From NCBI GenBank assembly GCA_020746875.1, contig JAGTJL010000012.1, positions 992,001 to 1,056,000 of the forward strand: DNA of 64,000 bases, given 5' to 3'. This document shows positions 45,626 through 56,025 of this stretch, one piece after another (position 1 is the first letter of the stretch; each line of letters starts with the position of its first letter). The stretch comes from Rhexocercosporidium sp. MPI-PUGE-AT-0058 (lineage: Eukaryota > Ascomycota > Leotiomycetes > Helotiales). The notes under the pieces were generated by a model that made no database searches, was not told the DNA's origin, and saw nothing but the letters and a program-made list of their open reading frames with translations. The position numbers and the translations under genes were made by a program.

Positions 45626-47764
45626 ATGCCTTTCACCAATCCTAACCGTCCTCCCGGAGGCTGGATGAGCGTTCCAAAGGAGCAACTTCCACGTCACGGT
45701 GGCTGGTTGGATACACGCGTTAGTCTCGCTGAGAGGTGGGATGCTATGTACTTGCAAGAGAACGGCAACGGTCCCATCAATGCCTACATGCAATACAAGT
45801 CGTCAGTTCGTCCAGTTGATACCTACGACGAGCAAGAATCCGTTTCGCCAGCTCCTCCAGCCTATGATCAAGAGAATGTCGCGTCCGCTCGCCCAGTCTA
45901 CAATAACAACAAGCAAGAGTATATTGCTTCTGCCCAGCCAGTTGCATCTGCTCAACCAATCTACAACACCCAAGAACACGTTGCGTCTACTCGTCAGGTT
46001 GACGCCTACAACAAGCAAGAGTCCGTTGCGCCTGCTCGTCCAGCTCACAAGCCATACGTCGCGTCTGCTCGTCAAGTCTACAGTTACAAGAAGCAAGAAT
46101 ACACCGCGTCAGCTCATCCCGTTGATGCTTACAACAAGCAAGAGTACGTTTCATCTGCTCATCCAGTCTACAACACGCAAGAACGCGTCGCGTCTGCTCA
46201 TTCGGTTGACGCTTATAACAACGAAGAATACGTTGCGTCTGCTCGTCCAGTTCACGCCTACAGTCTTGAAGGATACCATTACGTCCCACCTGTCCGTCGT
46301 AATCGAACCCGATTCCTCAAGGAGTATCCACCATACATCAAAAGGTGGTTGGCATCTACCTCACCTTCTATTTCACCTTCCATCTCATCTTCTGCTTCCT
46401 TGGAGGCTGCGGATGAGCACCGCGTCGAGGAGCAGCAGTACGTTGAGGAGAAGCAGTACGCGGAGGAGCAGCACGCAGAGGAGCAACGCGTTGAGGAGGA
46501 GGAACGCGTCGAGGATCATCAGGTTGATGTTCAGCAGTACGTGGAGGAAGAGCACAACGATACCGAAATGAGCGGTTGGGATGTCAATGACGAATTCACT
46601 GAAAGCAGTCTCACCACCAGCCCAAGGTTAAAAATCCGCCATATTCGGAATGACGAGCAAAGGGAAGTTCTTCGCCAACTTTCGAGAGTCCTCAGCCAGA
46701 GCCCCGCTCCAAAGCCGGTCATTAGAGAGATCGAAACATCGAAGTCACCCGAAAGGCAGAGCCCCACCCCGAAACCGGTCATCAGAGAGATTGAATCATC
46801 AAAGACGCTCGAAAAAGAGACTACATCAGAGGAGACGAAGATTCAGAATCCAGCAACCTTCCTGGAGCCAAGTCCAACTTCAACACCGGATCCAATTGTG
46901 GACCCAATCACACCTGCAGTCATTATCCCAAAACCACGTGCAGAGGATATGGCCCTGGAGGACTCTACTTTGGATGCATTTGAGAGTGCCCATGAACAAC
47001 CTCTCACCGCTCCAACTACATTCGAGCAGTACTTTGCCATGGAGGTTGCAGAGAGAGAAAGGCTCATCGATGAGGCGGTTCGGGCTCGAATGAACAACAG
47101 GTTGGACCATACGAAACATGGTATTCGTGATGCTAGAAAGGGTATTGGGCGATTGGACGAACTCTTCTCTTCGATCCCTTCCGCTCCTCTTGCGCCTGTA
47201 GCTCCCACCATCTCTGAAGGTACTAAGGCTGCCGAAGTCACTCCGGGTCCCAAACCCATCAATGAATCCGCATCTAACAACACTTTCATTGAGCTTAAAC
47301 TCAAGGTCAAGCGCCCTGAATGGTGCCAGTTCTGGACCGCAAACCCAGAACCACAGACCAGAGGACGCTTTGCCAGCTTTGGTAGCCGAAACTGGAAGTT
47401 CACATGGCTTGGACTCATCCTGACTATCTTCTCCGCTTGGTACTTAACCGAATCGGTCATGTGTGGAATCTACTGTCATCCCACCACCTCTTCTACCAAC
47501 ACCTGGCAGCCATCCGATCCTTTCTTTCCCTACGCGATCCCTACGAAGCTGGATCAGTGGACGGGAAAGGTGGTCAGTGGCACAGCTCGCGTGATTAGGC
47601 TTCAGGTGGTTGATTTTCTCGACCCAGAAGGTGCTCGATATGAGATTCATTCTAGGAATGCCCACATGGGTGCGCGAGACTGGTGGCAGGGAAGGAGTGG
47701 CCCCGTTGGATATCGTCCTTATAAGGACATGGATGTTGGCATTGAGAGTGATTATGAGACTTGA
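45626..47764 (+). CDS. Repeat-rich single-pass membrane protein, function unknown
   Basis: A 712-residue intronless protein. Residues about 58-213 (45800-46265) hold roughly a dozen degenerate copies of a 13-15-residue unit with consensus near YNKQEYVASARPV. A Glu/Gln/Val run follows (about 265-310, EEQQYVEEKQYAEEQ-like). A second internal duplication follows: SPAPKPVIREIETSK and SPTPKPVIREIESSK. A helical charged region (FEQYFAMEVAERERLIDEAV) precedes one predicted membrane span near residues 594-613 (WLGLILTIFSAWYL), then ESVMCGIYCHP and a short C-terminal domain. The C-terminal region resembles that of other ascomycete single-pass proteins of unknown function. ATG 45500 is in frame 42 codons upstream, but that extension is leader-like, so 45626 was chosen. 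Confidence 0.75.
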   Translation: MPFTNPNRPPGGWMSVPKEQLPRHGGWLDTRVSLAERWDAMYLQENGNGPINAYMQYKSSVRPVDTYDEQESVSPAPPAYDQENVASARPVYNNNKQEYIASAQPVASAQPIYNTQEHVASTRQVDAYNKQESVAPARPAHKPYVASARQVYSYKKQEYTASAHPVDAYNKQEYVSSAHPVYNTQERVASAHSVDAYNNEEYVASARPVHAYSLEGYHYVPPVRRNRTRFLKEYPPYIKRWLASTSPSISPSISSSASLEAADEHRVEEQQYVEEKQYAEEQHAEEQRVEEEERVEDHQVDVQQYVEEEHNDTEMSGWDVNDEFTESSLTTSPRLKIRHIRNDEQREVLRQLSRVLSQSPAPKPVIREIETSKSPERQSPTPKPVIREIESSKTLEKETTSEETKIQNPATFLEPSPTSTPDPIVDPITPAVIIPKPRAEDMALEDSTLDAFESAHEQPLTAPTTFEQYFAMEVAERERLIDEAVRARMNNRLDHTKHGIRDARKGIGRLDELFSSIPSAPLAPVAPTISEGTKAAEVTPGPKPINESASNNTFIELKLKVKRPEWCQFWTANPEPQTRGRFASFGSRNWKFTWLGLILTIFSAWYLTESVMCGIYCHPTTSSTNTWQPSDPFFPYAIPTKLDQWTGKVVSGTARVIRLQVVDFLDPEGARYEIHSRNAHMGARDWWQGRSGPVGYRPYKDMDVGIESDYET

Positions 47765-48908
47765 TAAGTAGCAGGGCGTACTGAGGAGATTGGATTATGA
47801 CTTATGATATCATGGTTTAGCGATCAGAGCATTTTAGCGTAGCATAGATACCCGTTGTTGTCCTTTGAAGTGAATAACTCGGACACAACACAATTGAAAT
47901 TTTGAACTGCACGAGCCTCTTCTGAAAGTCGTTTGCCTGGTTTTGTGATATTCACATATGGCAGTTGCTTTGTCCCAAGGAGCCAAATGAAATAAACAAG
48001 TATTTAGCCTTTTGGATCTTACAAATGTCGCCAGCCTGATTTATGACAAGTCAAATTTAGAACTTTACTTTCCCTAAGCATTCAGATAAGCTAAGTAGTG
48101 TTCATCCTCTTTGAAATCCGTCTCATGTCATAAGCCTTGGTTGTGACGTTTCGGAGTGCAACTTTGATTTCTCAAGTGGTTGAATAGACCGGAAGATATC
48201 CATCACTTTCAAGTATTACCAGAGTCATTAGTTTGGTTTATGACATTTTATATCTACAATTTGCTTCCTCAAATCTAAGGATACGAACAGGCTACTAGGT
48301 ATCCAGCTTGCTCCTTTCAGATTCCTCCTCTATGGTTTTGAATATCTTTACTTTTACCTGGGACATTTAAAGATAAAAATTGTCCCTTATCTTATCAGAT
48401 CTAGGGATCTGCATGGGTATACATCATCCATCGATTATATCTTTCTCGAGCTTTTTCCAAAGCCACTCCTTTTGACTGGGACATTGAACTCTGGAGCTCT
48501 TTTCTTGGATCCAGGATACGGATCAGCGTATGCCTTGTTCCTTTCGACTATTTTGAAAGTCACTGCTTTGATTTGGAACATCAAAAACCAGAACTTTGCT
48601 CTCAGATCCGAGAATGTGGATGCTAAGTACACTTTTCTTCCCTCTCGAATCTTTGGAAAGCCACTACTCTTAACTATGACATTGAATATCTACACCTCTA
48701 CTCTGAGTAGTTCACAACCCATGCCTCACAGATCCATCTCACTAAACCGATGGGATCTACTCCTCTCAAGGCTTTTAAATGTCGCTAGTCTAAGCTATGA
48801 CACTACATTGTACATCTATAAATGTAATCCAAGTGTTATATTCCAACACAAACTCTATACCCTATGCACCCTTCTATCCAAGTCATGCTTGCTGATACAC
48901 ATACGACA
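47765..48908. other. Convergent intergenic region with degenerate repeats
   Basis: About 1.1 kb between convergent stops with no gene. It is largely taken up by the diverged tandem repeat listed separately. Confidence 0.5.
48010..48830. repeat. Degenerate tandem repeat, about 95-120 bp period at its right end
   Basis: Similar blocks recur at about 48020, 48205, 48460, 48545, 48655 and 48770. Each has a GAAAGTC/AATGTCG-like start, then CTA-(C/G)T-x-TTGATT(T)ATGACATT, then TATCTAC or a variant; between blocks a GATCC...GGATC pair recurs (about 48395, 48508, 48605, 48725). The last four units are spaced about 95-115 bp; earlier ones are farther apart and more diverged. No long open frame runs through them. 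Confidence 0.5.
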
Positions 48909-50933
48909 CTACTCATCCCTCTCAAGCTCATAGAACAACAAATAGACTTCCTTCTGCATACCTAATACATCACCCGTCTTGCTCTCCTTGATCTTATCGT
49001 CGCTAATCCTCCACCAGCGGTTACTATGCTTGCTCTTCCGCTTCTTCTGTGCGGCCGCGGTAACATAGGGCCCGTCTTGACCGCGAGATCCGCCGTTTTC
49101 TTGTGCTGTTAGTGTTGGAGTTGGCGAGGGGTTGGATGAAGATGAATCTTTTGATTTGGAAAGCTTGCTGGATATCGCTGAGCGGGTGGAGCGGGCTATG
49201 GAACGAATACTGGCTGTGTCTGAGCCGCGAGGGGCGGATGTCGGACCGGCTGTTTTGGCGGTTGTAGTTGTGGTGGTCGAGATGGAGCCTGATGTTGAGC
49301 TTGAGGCTCGGCCGTTGGTGCGTGGTGATGATGAATCGCTGGTGACTTCGCCGCTTAGGTATGTTAAGGAAGGGGAGGATGATGCTGCAGAAGAGGGAGA
49401 GAGGAGCTCGGGTGTTGAGGAGAGGGTGCTGGTATCTGTCCCTGGCTCTTCAGGCTGGTGTGAAGCGCTTATTTGGGGAGTTGGCATCTGTGAGATGTTG
49501 GGTGTAGGGGGCTTGCTGTAGACACCTGCTGGTTGGAAGGTATTGGGTGTTGAGAAGGGAGGGGATAGGGTTTGCCGCCGGAAGGATTCGTAATGGCCGG
49601 AGTGATGACTGCCTTTGTGACAGACCACACTGGAGAGTCTATAGAAATGCTGGTTCATGAGACCGCCGAGAGGTAGTCGTTCTGGGAAGGAAACTTTTGC
49701 AGAGTTCTTCATGGTAGAGCGGCCAGCGTCGAAGATGGATCTAGACAGATGGATAGCCATGACCTTGGGGAAGTCGGTGATTCTAGTATGCTTAGCGATC
49801 TTACGTTTCGGCGCGAATTTCCTGTCCGGTAACTCGACGTCCTTGAGCTCCTCTTCCGGGTTCGTCTCGATGGCATGCTGAATCTTGTCGATGTATGTTT
49901 GTGTTTTGGCTTTGAATTTATCGGATGTGGACCTTGTGAACTCCTGTTGATACGTTTCGAGGGCGTGGATGAGTCGGCACTTCTCGCACTTGAAATCTTC
50001 TATGTATTCCGTCTTGAACATCTGATCAAAGCAGGTACTGAGGGTCGTCGAGTTCACTTGAGGCACACTCAAGGTCAATGAGCAAAATGTGCTTCTACTT
50101 GGGGTTGGTTTGAAGCCACATGTCAAGCACTCGATTTGAGATTCTGAGCCACCCTCCAACGGAAAGCCTTCCTCTTTTTCAAGAGCAATTTCTTGCCCAT
50201 TATCCTCTTCTCGTTGCGATACCGAGCCATTGCCGTATTGCGAAGATTCTGCAGGGACCAAAATCGTGGGGGTTGTCCGGGCTTCCGAATTATCCAAAGA
50301 AAGGTGGTCTAATTTCTGCTTTACAGAATCTTCATCCATTAAAACTCCATTCGTCTCGCTTTGTGTCTGGTATGCATGTTTCCTCGCTCTGTGTCCCGCG
50401 TGGTACTCATCACACAACCGTTCGGCTACAACCTGGAGGAACTCTTGGGCATCCTGCTGTTGCCGACTTATCCTCTGCTTGAATGATTGTTCCAAAACCA
50501 AGACAAATGGTCCCGCAGAAATGGTCTTCTTGTATATAGGCCTCTCATTCAAAGAATTGAGGATATCCTTCAATCCATGGGTGACCGCCCCGGCTTGCAA
50601 CCCCTCTATTTTCCAAGCTGGCATATTCTTCCTCGCGGGATCCTCCACCAATTGCGCATAAACCTCCGGTCCATCGAGTCTCCTCCTATGCGTCTCCCGA
50701 ATAAGATATATCCGCAGATCTCCCAGTCCTGCCAGCGCTTGGAGGACTGAATTTATGAAGCAATCATTGGCCGGGTTGGACAGACCGACTATAGTCTTCT
50801 TGCGCGAGCTGGCGGTATTGGTCGCGGAGTCTCCATCTATGAAGAAGGTTGGAGCAAAGACGTAGACAAGAGTAATGGCAGCCAGTGAAGCCCCAGCAGC
50901 ATAACTTGCGATTTTGAGCGGCTGCTCCGGCAT
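48909..50933 (-). CDS. Membrane-anchored ubiquitin-specific protease (USP/UBP family)
   Basis: Peptidase C19 deubiquitinase. Intronless, 674 residues from ATG 50933; the longer frame to 51113 was rejected as leader. A single N-terminal hydrophobic segment (about 8-31, YAAGASLAAITLVYVFAP) suggests ER or other membrane anchoring, as in yeast Ubp1 and related fungal enzymes. The catalytic Cys is in NPANDCFINSVLQALAGLGD (about Cys58), where relatives usually have GNTCFMNS. QQDAQEFLQVV follows, and the zinc-finger-like pairs are CLTCGF and FKCEKCRLIH. The His box is VCHKGSHHSGHYESFRR (about His447), and the Asp/Asn region is WWRISDDKIKE near the C-terminus. A Ser/Thr-rich low-complexity insert lies between the last two. 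Catalytic residues appear intact. Confidence 0.9.
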   Translation of the reverse strand: MPEQPLKIASYAAGASLAAITLVYVFAPTFFIDGDSATNTASSRKKTIVGLSNPANDCFINSVLQALAGLGDLRIYLIRETHRRRLDGPEVYAQLVEDPARKNMPAWKIEGLQAGAVTHGLKDILNSLNERPIYKKTISAGPFVLVLEQSFKQRISRQQQDAQEFLQVVAERLCDEYHAGHRARKHAYQTQSETNGVLMDEDSVKQKLDHLSLDNSEARTTPTILVPAESSQYGNGSVSQREEDNGQEIALEKEEGFPLEGGSESQIECLTCGFKPTPSRSTFCSLTLSVPQVNSTTLSTCFDQMFKTEYIEDFKCEKCRLIHALETYQQEFTRSTSDKFKAKTQTYIDKIQHAIETNPEEELKDVELPDRKFAPKRKIAKHTRITDFPKVMAIHLSRSIFDAGRSTMKNSAKVSFPERLPLGGLMNQHFYRLSSVVCHKGSHHSGHYESFRRQTLSPPFSTPNTFQPAGVYSKPPTPNISQMPTPQISASHQPEEPGTDTSTLSSTPELLSPSSAASSSPSLTYLSGEVTSDSSSPRTNGRASSSTSGSISTTTTTTAKTAGPTSAPRGSDTASIRSIARSTRSAISSKLSKSKDSSSSNPSPTPTLTAQENGGSRGQDGPYVTAAAQKKRKSKHSNRWWRISDDKIKESKTGDVLGMQKEVYLLFYELERDE

Positions 50934-51623
50934 GTCGAGGAGAGTGATGGGAGAAGGAGGATAGATGCAGAAAGCTGCTAACACACCATGTCTATAAGCT
51001 CGCAGGCACGCAGCAATCTCCGGTTGGTCGTGTGCAAGTTCTGAAGAGAGTATAAGATTCAGGGACCTTCCTAGACTTGACGTCCACAGAGGAATTCCGA
51101 AGTACGGTACCAAGACTCCAGGTGAACGGGCCGAAGGCTATGCTGCAAAGGAACGTGGGGACGAAGTTTATGCGAGTGAGATGGGAAAACAGGCAGAATT
51201 GCTCTCAAAGATCGAAGAAAGGAATGCATCTTGAAAAAACCCAGTGCAATATGACATGGATTGAGTCGAGAGTGCTCTCTCAGAAACATGGCTACCAAGA
51301 ATGGGCTGCTATTCTTTTGATATTGCGAGCCCTCTTCCTCTTGCTCTTCCTCTCCCTCTCCCTCATCAACAATCCCAAGTGCGGCAGCGGCAGCCTTCCG
51401 ACCCCTATCTAATCGTAATGCCCGGTACTTGGCATCTGAACGCCGACATTATGCACCTTGGCAGACTTATGCAATCACCAATCAGAAGCTCGAACTCCTG
51501 CATATAAAATATGGAGACACTTTTTCTGGAACGCCTCGAGTTGAAGCTGAAGGAAGGTATTCATTCCATTCGAGTTCAACGTCGCTCTGCTGCACGCGAT
51601 TGTTCACCACCACAACCTGCCCA
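50934..51623. promoter_or_regulatory. Divergent promoter region of USP and bL9m genes
   Basis: 690 bases between start codons. A CT-rich tract at about 51325-51365 is present. No specific site recognised. Confidence 0.4.
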
Positions 51624-52608
51624 ATGGCGTCGCCTTTGGTCTCTAGAGCTCCTCAATGCATGTCTTGCATTCGCCGCATGACATCCAGCTTTGGAGATGT
51701 TTTCCACTTTCCGGCAGGCCAGCAAGTTCGGGGGAAGAAGAAGCTTGCGAGCGAGAAGGTCGCAACAGTTAAAGTGCATCTACTGCAAAACATCCCTGGC
51801 TATGGCAGAAGAGGTAAGCACTGGACTCCTGGCGGATAGGAATCTGGCAACACCTGCTAATGTACGGAACAGGGGCTGTTATTCCAGTCACTTCTGGTGT
51901 GATGCGCAATATCTGGTACCCAAAGAAGATGGCCGAATACTTGACGATTGCAAAGCTCCAAGAGCTGGGGGTGAAGAAGGATGCGATGCTAGAGCGGGAT
52001 TCTACGTTTCAGACCAACGCAGTGAGGAAGAAGGAGAAACAGCAAGAGAAGCAGAAGCAGGAACAGCCAGAGGAACCACTTGTCAGAATGGCAGATGCAC
52101 AACCCAGCGAACCAATTCCCCAGTTTGAGCTTGACTTGCTGAGTGTAGGATTATCCCTCGTTGCAACAGAATTTAGAAGCTCTCTACTAACTTGACACAG
52201 CCGGAACAAGCTACAAACATCCTCAATACTGTCCTACCCTCTACTCTGGATTTCTATCGATCCCCCATCGCGTTACCGACCCCCAAGAGAATGTCCCCCT
52301 CTATCCCTGCCTCGTCGCAAGTCTCCGCAGCTGCAGCTGCAGCCGAAGCAAATCAGCCAGGAAAGGTGGGTAGGAGGGGTATCTATGGCTCTGTGTCAAC
52401 TAGTGACATCGCTGCCAATCTCAAGGCTATACTAGCAGAGGATGAAGAGGGAGTGAGAGTTGTCCTGTCTCATGAGAATATCTCATTCGTGGAGGAGACG
52501 GAAGACAAGGATCGTGTCAAGCATCTAGGTGTTTTTGATATCGAGATTAGACTCGAGGGAGCCCAAGACTCTGTGACCCGGACGATCCAGATCATTGCCC
52601 AGGATTAA
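51624..52608 (+). CDS. MRPL50: Mitochondrial large-subunit ribosomal protein bL9m
   Basis: Component of the mitochondrial large ribosomal subunit. Exons 51624-51813, 51873-52144 and 52201-52608 join in frame to 289 residues. The N-terminus (MASPLVSRAPQCMSCIRRM) is a likely mitochondrial targeting sequence. The L9 domain follows: KVATVKVHLLQNIPGYGRRG, then AVIPVTSGVMRNIWYPKKMAEYL, corresponding to the bacterial VxLLxDVxxLGKKGDVVxVxxGYxRNxLxPxxxA pattern. The C-terminal part (GIYGSVSTSDIAANLKAIL, then HLGVFDIEIRLEGA) matches the second L9 domain (GKLFGSVTxxDIAxAL). An acidic/Gln-rich linker joins the domains. Confidence 0.9.
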
Positions 52609-53947
52609 AGCCCTGGACGGAGGAAAGTTTGTACAGATACCTAGCTTGGATGTAATATTACGAAGATTCCACCCTTGGCATTCATGGAAGATGATAGGGA
52701 GCCATAGGTAGGTTCGCATGTTTTGAAGCGGCCAATGAGATATTACTTAGGTCGAGGCCGGCGGAATTGAAAAGGAGTACTCAAAGGAAACATCGCTTTC
52801 TACGGTTTGGGCTGTCTGGGAGGAACTTTGGAGAGTGGCATGGGATGTATCTTGTGCCGCCTACCGTGTTCACTACAGCTGATACGGAAACAACGTACTC
52901 GATATACATGCACTGGATTCGACAACAGAGCATCGACGCTCAAATACTAATGCAAACCCAACCCTCAGGATGATCAATCTTTCGGCCAAATTGGCACTGC
53001 TTATTGGAGGTCGACACTTGTAGGATAGGCTGCAGTAACACCATTCGATATCTTCAACTTCCTACAGCAAGCCACCTCCAGGAATTGGCGTATCACAAAC
53101 AACTCCATGTCTGCACTGTAAGAACTTTCACGACTCTGGAGTATCCCGAGGATCCGACTGGAGCCACCTCAATCCTCATATCGGAGACACCGCTACTTTT
53201 GTTTCTCAGACACATCGATAAAAGATTGGAAGTGCAAGAAATGGGAAACGGCTGAGATTTTAATACCTCAGCCGGCATCGGGCAGTTGGCAATCATTTGA
53301 GGTCGAGTGACACATTTGCTTCGCCGGTCAATCCCACCAATGATCAAACATATGCCACGAATCTTTCCCGTGACATTGTGAAGGCATGGACCTTTTGACA
53401 TTCGCAAACGAGCTGGCTCTGCTCTCATCCCGAGAAATGAAGTTATCCACGGCAATCGAGATGTAGTTGGTGATCTTTCCGAATCTCGCCGGCGTCCCAT
53501 CGGCAGGGCACGGTACGGCTGGGCTGGGCAGGCGCTGGCCGCCTAGGCCAACGAACGGAACCCATGACGCCAAATACCCCACCAAGATCTTTCTTTGGTT
53601 TTCTCCTCAACCCCTCCCTCCACCCGACTACTTTCTTCACTCTGCGAATCAACACAATTGCATTGCAAGAACAACTTGACAGGTAAGGCATCTCACCTTT
53701 CAATTTCATCATGTGGCGCACACAAGATCTGCAAGAAAAATTCTGCAGATGTCTGGGATGCTGGGCACAGCAAATCCAAAACAACCCCCACCAAAGCCAG
53801 CCAGCTAGCTATCTATCGGTCCTACAAAAAGCAACTTCTCCACCTCTATCCTCAACCTACTTTTCCTGCCTTCTAACACCAAAATAACAAACAGGAAACG
53901 CACAATCAATTCACGAATAACCACAATACCTTCATACAACCGCAATC
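52609..53947. promoter_or_regulatory. Promoter and leader of the aldolase gene
   Basis: About 1.3 kb without a gene. The last 380 bases are C/T/A-rich and end in an A/C-rich leader with CAATCATGG around the start codon, as in highly expressed fungal glycolytic genes. A probable 5'-UTR intron runs from the GTAAGG donor at 53683 to the CAG acceptor at 53894, leaving a short final leader of 53 bases. This is inferred from splice signals only. Confidence 0.45.
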
Positions 53948-55411
53948 ATGGGTGCTCTCGACGTTCTCAGCCGCAAGTCTGGTGTTATTGTTGGAGACGA
54001 TGTTCTCAAGCTCTTCAACTACGCTCAAGAGCACAAGTTCGCTATCCCAGCTATTGTAGGCATCCCATTCAAGCCGCTCTAAAAAAATAATCAATGGCTA
54101 ATGTGCTGCAGAACTGCACATCCTCCTCCACCGTCGTTGCTTCGCTCGAGGCTGCTCGCGATGCCAAATCTCCTATCATCCTCCAGATGTCCCAGGGTGG
54201 TGCTGCCTACTTCGCCGGAAAGGTATAGACAAGCTTATCTCGTTAGTTCTACAAAGGAGATTCTGACATGGTTCTATTAGGGTGTTGCCAATGGCAAGCA
54301 GGAGGCCTCCATCGCTGGTGGTATCGCTGCTGCTCACTACATCCGGTCCGTTGCACCAGCCTACGGTATTCCAGTTATCTTGCACACCGATCACTGCGCC
54401 AAGAAGCTTCTTCCATGGTTGGATGGTCTTATGGATGCCGATGAGAAGTACTTCAAGGAGCACGGCGAGCCTCTGTTCTCCAGCCACATGATCGATTTGA
54501 GCGAGGAGGAGGTTGACTGGAACATCAAGACCACTGCTGAGTACTTGAAGCGTGCTGCACCAATGAAGCAATGGCTCGAGATGGTGAGTTTGAATGCACA
54601 CAGCTTAAAAATGATCGGTGCCTAATGCGAAAACTAGGAAATCGGTATCACTGGTGGTGAGGAGGATGGTGTCAACAACGAGGATGTTGACAACAACTCC
54701 CTCTACACTCAACCAGAGGACATCCTTGCCATCTACAAGGCGCTCTCGCCAATCTCCCCATACTTCTCTATTGCCGCCGGTTTCGGAAACGTTCACGGGT
54801 ATGTCCATTCCCTGGATGTCCTTGACTTGTTTCGAACATTGTAATGTTGAGAAAGTAACCACTAACCGAGCTTCTAGTGTCTACAAGCCCGGAAACGTTA
54901 AGTTGCACCCAGAGCTCCTCGGCAAGCACCAGAAGTACGTCAAGGATGCCATCGGAGCTAAGGAAGATAAGCCAGTCTTCTTGGTCTTCCACGGTGGATC
55001 TGGATCTTCCAAGCAGGAATTCTTGGATGCCATCAGCTATGGTGTCGTCAAGGTTAACCTCGATACCGATCTTCAATATGCCTACCTTGCCGGCATCAGA
55101 GACTGTGAGTCAAGCCAATATCCCGATCATTTCCAGCCACTTTCTGGAATTGCTTGCCTTGAACGTTCGCTAACCGCGGATTAAATATAGATATCTTGAA
55201 CAAGAAGGATTACTTGATGACCCAAGTCGGTAACCCTGATGGAGAGGACAAGCCAAACAAGAAGTACTTCGATCCCCGTAAGTTCATCTCACCTCTTCTG
55301 AAGTACAATTACTGATAGTGTCCAGGCGTCTGGGTTCGTGAGGGAGAGAAGACCATGTCTGCTCGTGTCACTGAGGGCCTTAAGGACTTCAACACTGCCA
55401 ACCAGCTATAA
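53948..55411 (+). CDS. FBA1: Fructose-bisphosphate aldolase, class II
   Basis: Zinc-dependent glycolytic and gluconeogenic enzyme interconverting fructose 1,6-bisphosphate with dihydroxyacetone phosphate and glyceraldehyde 3-phosphate. Seven exons, 53948-54055, 54112-54222, 54281-54583, 54638-54798, 54878-55104, 55191-55277 and 55326-55411, give exactly 360 residues, the family standard. Landmarks are the start MGALDVLSRKSGVIVGDDV, AIPAINCTSSST, MSQGGAAYFAGKG, PVILHTDHCAKKLLPW (zinc ligand His and catalytic Asp), EIGITGGEEDGVN, AAGFGNVHGVYKPGNVKL (zinc His), FLVFHGGSGSS and KVNLDTDLQYAYLAGIRDY. All splice junctions are in frame. It is a single-domain cytosolic enzyme without a targeting signal. 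Confidence 0.97.
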
Positions 55412-56025
55412 GCTCTTCAACCTGCTTGGTGACTGAACAAATTTCTTTCGTTTCAGTTGGTTTATGGATGGGTCTGGTGTTGACTGGAGATTGGGAAAGG
55501 GGAAAGATTACATAGCCTGAAAAGGGCGCAGCGTGGATCAATGAAATGCCGAGATGTACCAATTTTGCAATTTAAAGAGTGATATCAGTCACCTGGTCTT
55601 CTGTGGCAAGCCGCCCGATTGATTCTGATGAAAATAAATAAAATAAGTCCAATATAAGACGAAAACGAAGAGGAGAGGTTTCCAATCAGATGAGACAAAG
55701 CAGGTACACCCGAAGCGAAGTGCTGGCGGTGGTGGCTGTGTATTCGCCATGACGTGGGGCAATGGCCAGCAACTTGAACCCCTGCTAAGCTGTTCTGGGG
55801 AGATTAACTTGAGCTCTGGACAGCTTCGAAGTCTCCCCCATCTCCTCTCCCCACGTCACCTTTACAAAAACAAACTTTCTCTAGCAGATCGTCAATCTGA
55901 TAAGAACAGAAGGTTTCCTACAAGGAACACGAGAAGTAGCACAGAACTCTAGCAGAAACTCATCTAAGCAACCAAACCTCCACCACAACCAAACCAAAGC
56001 CAACCCCTCATTCAACACGAACAAG
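55412..56025. other. Intergenic, 3' UTR of FBA1 and promoter of KES1
   Basis: No gene recognised. The last 110 bases are A/C-rich leader sequence. Confidence 0.5.

Noticed and set aside
50934..51113. N-terminal extension of the ubiquitin protease
   Set aside because: ATG 50933 (MPEQPLKIAS) directly precedes the membrane segment and matches the usual family start; the extension looks like untranslated leader.
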